From assembly GCA_963805455.1 (NCBI GenBank), contig CAWDUJ010000002.1, forward strand, positions 1 through 64,000: 64,000 bases of DNA. The letters are read 5' to 3'. Origin of the DNA: VRUE01 sp963805455 (lineage in GTDB: Bacteria > Actinomycetota > Thermoleophilia > Solirubrobacterales > 70-9). Made by a program: the position numbers and the translations under genes. Shown here piece by piece: positions 41,590 to 48,890 of this stretch; positions within the stretch are counted from its first letter, which is position 1; the number at the start of each line of letters is the position of its first letter. The notes under the pieces are model-generated. The model saw only the letters and a list, made by a program, of their open reading frames with translations. It was not told the DNA's origin and made no database searches.

Positions 41590-43785
41590 GTGCCCCGCTC
41601 GATGCGACGCTTCGCGACATGGACCACGGGGCACCGCAAGACGGTGATCCTGTCCTGGGTGGTGGCCCTGATCGGGATCGGGGCTCTCGCGGGAAGCGTC
41701 GGGGCCGACTTCTCCGAAGAATTTCGCCTCCCCTCCTCCGACTCCCAGGAAGCCTTCGACCTGCTCGAAACCCGCTTCCCGGCCCAATCGGGAGACACGG
41801 CGACGATCGTCTTCAAGGCTGACGACGGGGTCAGGACCCCCCGCGTGAAGCACGAGATGGAGCAGGTCTTCGGCGAAATCGAAGGCCTGCATCACGTCAG
41901 CGAAGTCGCGAGCCCCTACGAGGGCGGCGGCGCCGGAGCGATCAGCTCCGACGGCAGGATCGCCTACGCAACCGTCCAGTTCGACGTCATCACCGACAAG
42001 ATCCAGGACGACGAAATCAACAGGGTGATCAGCGGCGCCCGCGATGCTTCGGGGAACGGCCTCCAGGTCGAGGTCGGGGGCCAGCCGATCGAGGAAGCCC
42101 GCTCCGAAGAAGAAGGCGACTCCTCGTTCTTCATCGGCCTTATGGCGGCGGTCCTGATCCTCCTCATCACCTTCGGCTCCCTGGTCGCGATGGGGCTGCC
42201 GATCGTCACCGCCCTGTTCGCGCTCGGCGTCGGCCTCAGCCTGGTGACCCTTGGGACCCACGTCTTCGATACCGCGGAGTTTGCGCCTCAGCTGGCGGCG
42301 ATGATCGGCCTCGGGGTCGGGATCGACTACGCGCTCTTCATCCTCACCCGCTTCCGCAACGGCCTCGACGAGGGGCTGGAGTCCCAGGACGCCGCGATCG
42401 CCGCGCTCGACACCGCCGGGCGGGCTGTCCTGTTCGCCGGGGTGACGGTGATCATCGCCCTGATGGGGATGCTGTTGCTCGGGCTCAGCTTCCTCTATGG
42501 GGTCGCGGTCGCGACCGCCTTCGCGGTCCTGATGACGATGATCGCGGCGCTGACGCTGTTGCCGGCGCTGTTGACGATCGCCGGCCGCCGGGTCGACAAA
42601 CTCCGGATCCCGGGCCTGGGCGGCCGAACCCGCTCGATCGCCGAGGACACGCGTTGGTTCCAGTGGAGCCGGATCATCCAGCGCCACCCGGCGATCGCCG
42701 CGGTCGCGTCGGGCGCGCTGCTGATCGCGCTCTGCATCCCGACCCTCTCGCTGCGGCTCGGCACCAACGACGCCGGCACCGACCCGGCCGGGACGACGAC
42801 GCGCGAGGCCTACGACCTCCTCGCCGAAGGCTTCGGCCCGGGCTTCAACGGCCCGCTCTCGATCGTTGCGGCACTGCCGAGCAAGGGCGACGATGCAGCC
42901 CTCCTCGAGCTGCGCAAGACCCTCAATGGGGAACCGGGCGTGGCCGAAACGACACCGGTGATGCTCAATCCCGCCGAAACCACCGGGGTCTTCCAGGCCT
43001 ACCCGACGACCTCGCCCGAAAGCGCCGACACGACCGACCTGCTCGACCACATTCGCGGCGAGGTCATTCCGCCGGTCGAGGAACAGACCGGGGCCCAGGT
43101 CCACGTCGGCGGGATCACGGCGATCTTCGAGGACTTCGGCACCGCGATCTCCGAAAAGCTGCCGCTATTCATCGGCGTCGTCGTCCTGCTCTCGGCGCTG
43201 CTGCTGATGACGGTGTTCCGCTCGGTCCTCGTCCCCCTGAAGGCGATCCTGATGAACCTGCTCAGCATCGGCGCCGCCTTCGGCCTGATCGTCGCCGTCT
43301 TCCAGTGGGGCTGGGGAGAGAGTCTGATCGGGGTCGACGGGACCGGCCCGATCATCTCCTTCTTCCCGATCTTTCTCTTCGCGATCGTCTTCGGCCTCTC
43401 GATGGACTACGAGGTATTCCTGATGTCACGGATCCACGAGGAGTGGGAGATGCGCCACGACGCGAGCCTCGCCGTCACCCGGGGCCTGGCGCTGACCGGC
43501 CGCGTGATCACCGCGGCGGCGGCGATCATGATCACCGTCTTCGCCTCGTTCATGATCGGCGAAGACCGGATCATCAAACTGTTCGGCCTGGGGCTCGCCG
43601 CCGCGATCTTCATCGACGCGGTGATCATCCGCTCGGTCCTCGTCCCGGCGCTGATGCAGCTGTTCGGCAAGGGCGCCTGGTGGCTGCCCGGCTGGCTCGA
43701 CCGGATCCTTCCGCGACTGCATGTGGAGCCGGCGGAGGGCGACCCCGCCCCGACCGGCGAGCACCCGGTGGTGACGGCGGACTGA
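41590..43785 (+). CDS. MMPL family transporter (RND superfamily)
   Basis: The 731-residue product has two repeats of the RND layout. Each has an N-terminal helix, an extracellular domain of 100-150 residues, and five transmembrane helices (about residues 175-340 and 530-700). The family motif GLGVGIDYALFILTRFRNG in the first half and GLSMDYEVFLMSRIHEE in the second contain the Asp-Tyr proton-relay pairs. MMPL proteins export lipids or small hydrophobic molecules with proton drive. The start may be GTG or the ATG four codons later. The gene breaks the rpmB-fakA pair and is convergent with rpmB. Its cargo is unknown. Confidence 0.88.
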   Translation: MPRSMRRFATWTTGHRKTVILSWVVALIGIGALAGSVGADFSEEFRLPSSDSQEAFDLLETRFPAQSGDTATIVFKADDGVRTPRVKHEMEQVFGEIEGLHHVSEVASPYEGGGAGAISSDGRIAYATVQFDVITDKIQDDEINRVISGARDASGNGLQVEVGGQPIEEARSEEEGDSSFFIGLMAAVLILLITFGSLVAMGLPIVTALFALGVGLSLVTLGTHVFDTAEFAPQLAAMIGLGVGIDYALFILTRFRNGLDEGLESQDAAIAALDTAGRAVLFAGVTVIIALMGMLLLGLSFLYGVAVATAFAVLMTMIAALTLLPALLTIAGRRVDKLRIPGLGGRTRSIAEDTRWFQWSRIIQRHPAIAAVASGALLIALCIPTLSLRLGTNDAGTDPAGTTTREAYDLLAEGFGPGFNGPLSIVAALPSKGDDAALLELRKTLNGEPGVAETTPVMLNPAETTGVFQAYPTTSPESADTTDLLDHIRGEVIPPVEEQTGAQVHVGGITAIFEDFGTAISEKLPLFIGVVVLLSALLLMTVFRSVLVPLKAILMNLLSIGAAFGLIVAVFQWGWGESLIGVDGTGPIISFFPIFLFAIVFGLSMDYEVFLMSRIHEEWEMRHDASLAVTRGLALTGRVITAAAAIMITVFASFMIGEDRIIKLFGLGLAAAIFIDAVIIRSVLVPALMQLFGKGAWWLPGWLDRILPRLHVEPAEGDPAPTGEHPVVTAD

Positions 43786-43835
43786 CCAAAGTCAGGGCGT
43801 TGAGATGGGTGCGGCCTGACGCAGGTCAGACGCGG

Positions 43836-44027
43836 TCAGGCGGCCTTGACGACCTTGTTGGCCTTGAGGCAGCGAGTGCAGACGTAGGCGCGGACCTTGC
43901 GCCCCTCATCGACGATCCGGACCTTCTGCAGGTTCGGGTCGAAGCGGCGCCGGGTGGCGACCATCGAGTGGCTTCGGGAGTTGCCGAACGCAGGTCCCTT
44001 GCCGCAGCTGTGACATACCTTGGCCAT
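43836..44027 (-). CDS. rpmB: 50S ribosomal protein L28
   Basis: The 63-residue product has the L28 order: MAKVCHSCGKGPAFGNSRSHS, then TRRRFDPNLQKVRI and YVCTRCLKANKV. The two Cys pairs (CHSC, CTRC) mark the zinc-binding form. A GAGGA box 7 nt upstream supports the start. The ATG overlaps the stop of a 23-codon open frame as TAATG. A 7-bp inverted repeat GCCTGAC/GTCAGGC at 43814-43841 covers its stop and may end transcription against the convergent MMPL gene. Confidence 0.96.
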   Translation of the reverse strand: MAKVCHSCGKGPAFGNSRSHSMVATRRRFDPNLQKVRIVDEGRKVRAYVCTRCLKANKVVKAA

Positions 44028-44098
44028 TACAAATCCTCGCGCTTTGCTCGCGGCGCAAAGAAGCAGCAGATTGCGTTGCTTGCTCGCTCCGCGCTCAT
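44027..44098 (-). CDS. Possible 23-aa leader peptide before rpmB
   Basis: A short frame of 23 codons (MSAERASNAICCFFAPRAKREDL) begins 34 nt after the ribH stop and ends TAA on the same A as the rpmB ATG. Its first bases (ATGAGCGCGG, then GAGCAA) and its final AAGCGCGAG resemble those of the 31-codon frame before ribBA and the short frame before the antiporter. Translation through it would deliver ribosomes to rpmB. No strong ribosome binding site precedes the ATG, so expression is unproven. Confidence 0.35.
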   Translation of the reverse strand: MSAERASNAICCFFAPRAKREDL

Positions 44099-44132
44099 CG
44101 AATCGTGCATGGTAGCGGGCCGCGGGTCCTGG

Positions 44133-44654
44133 TCAGTCGAGGGCGCGCTGCAGCAACGCCATCCGCGCCACGGTCAGGGCCGCGTTCCGGCCCTGGTCGC
44201 GCTTGTCGCCGCCGGCCCGGGCCAGCGCCTGCTCCATCGTGTCGCAGGTGATTACGCCGAAGGAGCACGGCACCCCGGTCTCCAGCTGGACGTCCTGGAT
44301 CCCCCGCGCAGCCTCGGCGCAGACGAAGTCGTAATGGTCGGTCTCGCCGCGGATCACGACCCCGAGGCAGGCCACCCCGGCATAGGTCCCGGTCTGAGCC
44401 AGCTGCTTGGCGGCGAATGGCAGCTCATAGGCCCCCGGGACCGAGAAGTGGGTCACGCTGCTGATCGGGATGCCGCCGAGGGCGAAGCCGGCATCGGCGC
44501 CCTCCATCAGGCGGTTCGCGAGGTCCTCGTAGAAACGGCCGGTGAGGACACCGAAGCGGAGGCCCGCCAGCTTCTCCTTCTCGTCGTCGCTGAATGTTTC
44601 GAGGAAATCACTTTCCGCCCGCGTGCTCTGCTCCTGCTCGCTCGCACTCATCAT
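44133..44654 (-). CDS. ribH: 6,7-dimethyl-8-ribityllumazine synthase
   Basis: The 173-residue product joins the ribityl-aminouracil and dihydroxybutanone phosphate intermediates to form lumazine. Family motifs are FSVPGAYELPFAAKQLA (residues 69-85), CLGVVIRGETDHYDFVC with the conserved GxTxH region (here GETDH), and PCSFGVITCDTMEQA. The N-terminal 28 residues (MSASEQEQSTRAES and on) are not part of the lumazine synthase core and come from the dispersed repeat. The start ATG overlaps the ribBA stop as TGATG. It completes the ribD-ribE-ribBA-ribH operon. Confidence 0.95.
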   Translation of the reverse strand: MMSASEQEQSTRAESDFLETFSDDEKEKLAGLRFGVLTGRFYEDLANRLMEGADAGFALGGIPISSVTHFSVPGAYELPFAAKQLAQTGTYAGVACLGVVIRGETDHYDFVCAEAARGIQDVQLETGVPCSFGVITCDTMEQALARAGGDKRDQGRNAALTVARMALLQRALD

Positions 44655-44699
44655 CACCGGCGGCCTTGCTCGCTCGCTCCCGCGTCCGCCGCGGGCGGG
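44605..44699 (-). repeat. Dispersed repeat, copy C, over the ribBA-ribH junction
   Basis: The element spans the last codons of ribBA and the first 15 codons of ribH. It aligns over about 94 bp with the rnc start region and over about 60 bp with the ffh-rpsP spacer. Shared blocks are GGACGCGGGAGCG, the CCGGTGAT before ATGAG, and GGAGCAGAGCAC with TTTCCGCCC-like ends. It supplies both the ribBA C terminus and the ribH N terminus, which are not conserved parts of either enzyme. Confidence 0.65.
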
Positions 44700-46009
44700 T
44701 TGGCGGTGTCCCGCTCCTCCTCGTCGTGGAGCATCTCCTCGTCGAGGGCGAGGCCCTGGTGGTGGAGGATGTGGCCCATCTTGTCGCGCTTGGCACGGAG
44801 GTAGCCCTCGTTGAAGGCATTGGGGGCGGCCTCGATCGGGACCTGCTCGGTGACCGAGAGGCCGTAGCCCTCGAGGCCGACGATCTTTTTCGGGTTGTTG
44901 GTGAGGATCCGGATGCTGGTCAGGCCGAGGTCGCCGAGGATCTGGGCGCCGATCCCGTAGTCGCGCAGGTCGGCGGGCAGGCCGAGCTTGAGGTTGGCCT
45001 CGACGGTGTCGGCTCCCTCCTCCTGCAGTTTGTAGGCGCGGAGCTTGTTGAGGAGCCCGATACCGCGGCCCTCCTGGGAGAGGTAGAGCAGCACGCCCCT
45101 CCCCTCCTTCTCGATCATCGAGAGAGCCGCCGCGAGCTGCTCGCCGCAGTCGCAGCGCATGCTGTGGAAGACGTCGCCGGTGAGGCACTCGCTGTGGACG
45201 CGGACGAGGACGTCCTCGGCGCCGTCGATGTCGCCCTTGACCATCGCGACATGATGTTTGTCGTCGACCAGGGAGCGATACCCGACCGCGGTGAAGTCGC
45301 CGAACGCCGTCGGCAGCGCGGTCGAGACGACCCGCTCGACCAGCTTCTCGGTCCGGCGCCGGTAGGCGATCAGGTCGGCGATGGTGATCATCTTCAGGTT
45401 GTGGCGCTCGGCGTAGGGGATGAGGTCGGGGACGCGCGCCATCGTGCCGTCGTCGTTCATCACCTCGCAGATCACACCGGCCGCGGTGAGGCCGGCGAGA
45501 CGGGCGAGGTCAACGCTCGCCTCGGTGTGGCCGGTCCGCTCGAGGACCCCTCCGTCTTTCGCCCGCAGCGGAAACATGTGGCCGGGGACGACGATGTCGC
45601 GCGGGCCCGAGTTGGGGTCGATCGCGATCTGGACGGTGTGGGCGCGATCGTGGGCGGAGATCCCGGTGCTGACCCCGCCCGCTGCCTCTATCGTGACCGT
45701 GAAGGCGGTCTGCAGCGGGGCCTCGTTCTTGGCCGCCATCAGGTTGAGACCGAGGCGTTCGCAGCGTTCCGCGGTCAGGGTCAGGCAGATCAGCCCGCGG
45801 GCCTCCTTGGCCATGAAGTTGATCGCCTCGGGAGTCGCGAACTGCGCGGCCATCACCAGGTCGCCCTCGTTCTCCCGACCCTCGTCGTCGCAGACGACCA
45901 CCATCCGCCCGGCTCGGATCTCCTCGATCGCCTCCTCGATCGTCGCGAAAGCGTCGTGGCTCACAGCCTGCTTCTCCTGGTCTGTCTTCGCCTCGGTCAT
46001 GTTGCTCAC
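44654..46009 (-). CDS. ribBA: Bifunctional 3,4-DHBP synthase / GTP cyclohydrolase II
   Basis: The 451-residue product carries both entry enzymes of riboflavin synthesis. The RibB half (about residues 20-225) has DDEGRENEGDLVMAA and RTGHTEASVDL. The RibA half has HSECLTGDVFHSMRCDCGEQL with the zinc Cys set, and YLSQEGRGIGLLNKL. The C-terminal 30 residues are low complexity and lie in repeat copy C. I chose the GTG at 46009, preceded by AAAGGAG at 6 nt, over an ATG seven codons upstream. It overlaps the stop of the upstream 31-codon frame as GTGA. Confidence 0.93.
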   Translation of the reverse strand: MSNMTEAKTDQEKQAVSHDAFATIEEAIEEIRAGRMVVVCDDEGRENEGDLVMAAQFATPEAINFMAKEARGLICLTLTAERCERLGLNLMAAKNEAPLQTAFTVTIEAAGGVSTGISAHDRAHTVQIAIDPNSGPRDIVVPGHMFPLRAKDGGVLERTGHTEASVDLARLAGLTAAGVICEVMNDDGTMARVPDLIPYAERHNLKMITIADLIAYRRRTEKLVERVVSTALPTAFGDFTAVGYRSLVDDKHHVAMVKGDIDGAEDVLVRVHSECLTGDVFHSMRCDCGEQLAAALSMIEKEGRGVLLYLSQEGRGIGLLNKLRAYKLQEEGADTVEANLKLGLPADLRDYGIGAQILGDLGLTSIRILTNNPKKIVGLEGYGLSVTEQVPIEAAPNAFNEGYLRAKRDKMGHILHHQGLALDEEMLHDEEERDTANPPAADAGASEQGRR

Positions 46010-46101
46010 GCCTGCTCCTTTCGACTCCATGGTGACAACTGCTCGCGCTTCGCTCCCTCGCGAAGACCCAGATATGCACGCTCGGTCGCTGCCGCGCTCA
46101 T
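46006..46101 (-). CDS. Possible 31-aa peptide between ribE and ribBA
   Basis: A 31-codon frame fits the gap exactly: its ATG overlaps the ribE stop (ATGA) and its TGA overlaps the ribBA GTG (GTGA). The peptide reads MSAAATERAYLGLREGAKRE and continues QLSPWSRKEQA, with no transmembrane or known domain. The two perfect overlaps suggest translational coupling along the rib operon. The sequence resembles the frames before rpmB and before the antiporter. It has no strong ribosome binding site, so it may be a functional leader or just a repeat that keeps a frame open. Confidence 0.4.
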   Translation of the reverse strand: MSAAATERAYLGLREGAKREQLSPWSRKEQA

Positions 46102-46679
46102 CGCATCAGCCGCTCGACGTACTTGGCAATCACGTCACACTCGACGTTGACCCGGTCTCCGACGGCGAGCTCGGCGAGGTTCGTCCGCTCGAGCGTCTCC
46201 GGAATCAGCGACACCTCGACCCAGGCCCGGTCCAGCGCCGCGACGGTGAGGCTGACGCCGTTCAGCGTCACCGAGCCCTGGGCGACGACGTAGCGCATCA
46301 GCTCCGGCCCCAGGGCCACCCGCAGGCGCCGCGCGAAGCCGTCCTCGGCAACCGAGAGCACCTCACCGATGCCGTCGCCGTGGCCCTGGACGATGTGGCC
46401 GCCGAGACGGTCCGACGGCTTCATCGCGAGCTCGAGGTTGACCCTCGCGCCCGGCTCAATGGCTCCGAGCGCGGTGACCTCGAGGGTCTGGTTCATCGCC
46501 TCGACCTCGAACCCGACGTCGTTGACCGTCGTCGCCGTGAGGCAGATGCCGTCGACGGCGACCGAGTCGCCCTCGCCGATCTCGGAGACGAGGCCGGTGG
46601 AGATGTGAAGCCGGGCGCCGCCATCGCCGCGGTCGACATCCTCGATCTGGCCGACGTCCTGGATCAGGCCGGTGAACAC
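46098..46679 (-). CDS. ribE: Riboflavin synthase alpha subunit
   Basis: The 193-residue product dismutates two lumazines to riboflavin. It is made of two similar beta-barrel halves: the first begins MFTGLIQDVG with GDSVAVDGICLTA, and the second includes GHIVQGHGDGIG and GSVTLNGVSLTV. Both halves carry the family motif of NGVSLT / DGICLT type. The start is GTG, only one base after the ribD stop, since the longer upstream frame lies inside ribD. It is followed by the 31-codon frame and ribBA. Confidence 0.95.
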   Translation of the reverse strand: MFTGLIQDVGQIEDVDRGDGGARLHISTGLVSEIGEGDSVAVDGICLTATTVNDVGFEVEAMNQTLEVTALGAIEPGARVNLELAMKPSDRLGGHIVQGHGDGIGEVLSVAEDGFARRLRVALGPELMRYVVAQGSVTLNGVSLTVAALDRAWVEVSLIPETLERTNLAELAVGDRVNVECDVIAKYVERLMR

Positions 46680-46680
46680 G

Positions 46681-47827
46681 TCACCACTCCCGAAAGCGGG
46701 TCGAGATGAGCACGTCATCCCCGATGGTCTCGACCTTGGTCGACAGACCGGTCTGGCGCGCGGGTCCTGCCACAGGTGATGGGGGGGCGCTGCGGGCGGG
46801 ATCGTCCTCGACCCCCCCATCACCTGCGCCACCCGCGCGAGAGACCGGATTGCCCAGCAGAACCGGGGCCACGAAGAGCCGCGTCTCATCGATCGCGCCA
46901 GCCGCCGTGAATGCTGCGGCAAGCCCCCGGCCGCCCTCGAGGAGGAGGGAGGTGATTCCGCGCCGACCCAGCTCGGAAAGCGCGGCGGTCAGGTCCGTGA
47001 CGACGAGGACGTCGGCGCCTGCGCCACGCAGAGCATCGCCATGGCGGGCATCGGCCGAGGCGATGACGAGCACGGGCGACTGATCGATCGTGCGGAGGAG
47101 CTTTGAGTCGAGTGGAAGCCGGGTCGAGCGGTCGAAGACGACGCGGAGCGGCTGGCGCGAGTCGCCCTCGGTGCGGGCGGTGAGAAGCGGATCGTCGGCG
47201 AGGACGGTGCCGATCCCGACCGCAATCGCATCGGATTCGGCCCGCCAGCGGTGGACCAGCTCGCGGCTGCGCTCACCCGAGATCCAGGGTGAGTCGCCGG
47301 GAGCGGTCGCGGTCGCGCCGTCGAGGGACATCGCCAGCTTCAGGGTCACCAGCGGCAGACCGGTCCGGGCGTGCTTGCGGAAGGCCTGGTTGAGCAGGCG
47401 GGCGGCGGTCGCCTCGGCGCCGGTGGCGAAGTCGACCTCGACGCCGCCATCGCGGAGGATGCCGGGACCGCGGCCCGCCGCCTTCTCGGTCGGGTCGTCG
47501 GAGCCGATCAGGACCCGTGAGATGCCCGCCTCGAGGATCGCCTCGGTGCAGGGCGGCTGGCGACCCTGGTGGGCGCAGGGCTCGAGGGTCACGTACATCG
47601 TCGCTCCCGAGGGGTCCTCGCCCCGCGACCGGCAGTCCTCGAGCGCGGCCCGCTCGGCGTGCAGCTCGCCGAGGACGGCGTGGAAGCCCTCGCCGATCAC
47701 CTCTCCGTCACTGAACGATCACGGCACCGACCAGCGGGTTCGGACTGACCCGCCCGCGACCCTCCTCGGCGAGCTCGAGGGCTCGCCCGAGGTGTGCCCG
47801 ATCCGTGGCTGTCAGCTGGGCGTTCAT
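46681..47827 (-). CDS. ribD: Riboflavin biosynthesis protein RibD, frameshifted
   Basis: Two frames join to give about 381 residues: pyrimidine deaminase and reductase. Frame one starts MNAQLTATDRAHLG and reads GRGRVSPNPLVGAVIVQ. At 47711-47708 the codons are CAG TGA C; skipping the T gives DGEVIGEGFH and then HAERAALEDC, the zinc His, and TLEPCAHQGRQPPC, the Cys pair. The reductase half from about residue 150 has LAMSLDGATA and LLLEGGRGLA. One extra base is the simplest cause. The layout is also that of a +1 recoding site such as in prfB, though without its slippery codon. It is the first gene of the rib operon. Confidence 0.88.
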
Positions 47828-47903
47828 TCGACCGATTGACCAGTCAATCAACATCATTCTAACCGGGCGCCGACGGCGCCTCCGGATACCCTGACCGGCC
47901 AGC
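47828..47903. promoter_or_regulatory. Divergent promoter region with a palindromic operator
   Basis: A 16-bp palindrome, GATTGAC-CA-GTCAATC (47834-47849), lies between ribD (minus) and the glycosyltransferase (plus). A TAGAAT -10-like box on the minus strand (47856-47861) is placed so that its start site would fall on the palindrome, which suits a TetR-type or similar repressor acting on ribD. On the plus strand TTGACC (47836-47841) could be a -35. At 76 bp the spacer is too short for an FMN riboswitch. Confidence 0.45.
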
Positions 47904-48890
47904 GTGAAGCTGATCATCCAAATCCCCTGCCTCGACGAGGAGGCCACCCTGCCGGCGACGATCGGCGATCTCCCGCGCCAGGTCGAGGGCTTCGACTCGG
48001 TCGAGCTGCTGGTCGTCGACGACGGCTCGACCGACCGCACCGTCGACGTCGCGCGCGAGCAGGGCGTCGACCACATCGTCCGTCTGACCAACAACAAGGG
48101 CCTCGCGGCTGCCTTCCAGGCGGGCCTCGATGCCTCGCTCAAGCTCGGCGCCGACGTCATCGTCAACACCGACGCCGACAACCAGTACAGCGGCGCCGAC
48201 GTCGTCAAGCTGGTCGCGCCGATCCTCGCCGGGAAGGCCGACATGGTCGTGGGCGACCGGCGGGTCGATCAGATCGACCACTTCTCCGGCAGCAAGAAGG
48301 CGCTGCAGCGGCTCGGCAGCTGGGTGGTGAGGAGGCTCTCGGGGACCGAGGTGACCGACGCGACCTCTGGGTTCCGCGCCTACAACCGGGAGGCGGCGCT
48401 CGGCCTCCTCGTCGTCGATAACTTCACCTACACACTGGAGAGCGTGATCCAGGCCGGCAAGATGCTGGTCGCGGTCGACCAGGTCGATGTCGAGACCAAC
48501 CCGCAGACCCGGGAGTCGCGGCTGTTCGGCTCGACCGGCTCATACGTGCGGCGCAACGGCCTCTCGATCCTCCGCATCTACGCCCGCTACGAGCCGATGC
48601 GGGTGTTCGTCACCGCCGGCGTCATCGTCGCGATCCTCGCCCTCGCCGCCTGGCTGCCGTTCCTGCTCGACTGGATCCTCAACGGCGACAACAGCGGCCA
48701 CATCCAGTCGCTGATCCTCGGCGCCGTCCTCTTCATCGCCGCCGTGCAGCTGTTCGCGCTCGGCGTCATCGGCGACCTCCTAGCCGGGCAGAGGGTGATG
48801 ACCCAGCGGGTCTACGAGCGGGTGCGTCGGGTCGAGCTGGCGCTCGGGGTCGAGCCGTCGCACTACGAGCCCGGCGCGCACGAGCGTTGA
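47904..48890 (+). CDS. Polyprenyl-phosphate-type family 2 glycosyltransferase
   Basis: The 328-residue product resembles dolichyl-phosphate-mannose synthase-like enzymes with a C-terminal membrane part. The catalytic domain shows IIQIPCLDEEATLPATI, the DDGSTDRT nucleotide site (about residues 40-47) and DADNQY with the metal-binding Asp pair. GFRAYNREAAL follows. Two transmembrane helices, VFVTAGVIVAILALAAWLPF and an ILGAVLFIAAVQLFALGVIG-type segment, are at residues 235-305. Such enzymes load a sugar onto undecaprenyl phosphate for later transfer. It starts with GTG and overlaps the flippase as TTGA. Confidence 0.9.
   Translation: MKLIIQIPCLDEEATLPATIGDLPRQVEGFDSVELLVVDDGSTDRTVDVAREQGVDHIVRLTNNKGLAAAFQAGLDASLKLGADVIVNTDADNQYSGADVVKLVAPILAGKADMVVGDRRVDQIDHFSGSKKALQRLGSWVVRRLSGTEVTDATSGFRAYNREAALGLLVVDNFTYTLESVIQAGKMLVAVDQVDVETNPQTRESRLFGSTGSYVRRNGLSILRIYARYEPMRVFVTAGVIVAILALAAWLPFLLDWILNGDNSGHIQSLILGAVLFIAAVQLFALGVIGDLLAGQRVMTQRVYERVRRVELALGVEPSHYEPGAHER

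Noticed and set aside
41524..43104. Minus-strand frame extending fakA to over 1,000 residues
   Set aside because: The extra part is antisense to the MMPL gene and is low-complexity Arg/Glu/Asp/Gly sequence; the DAK2 domain starts at 41523.
47828..47903. FMN riboswitch before ribD
   Set aside because: The gap is 76 bp and lacks the conserved RFN blocks.
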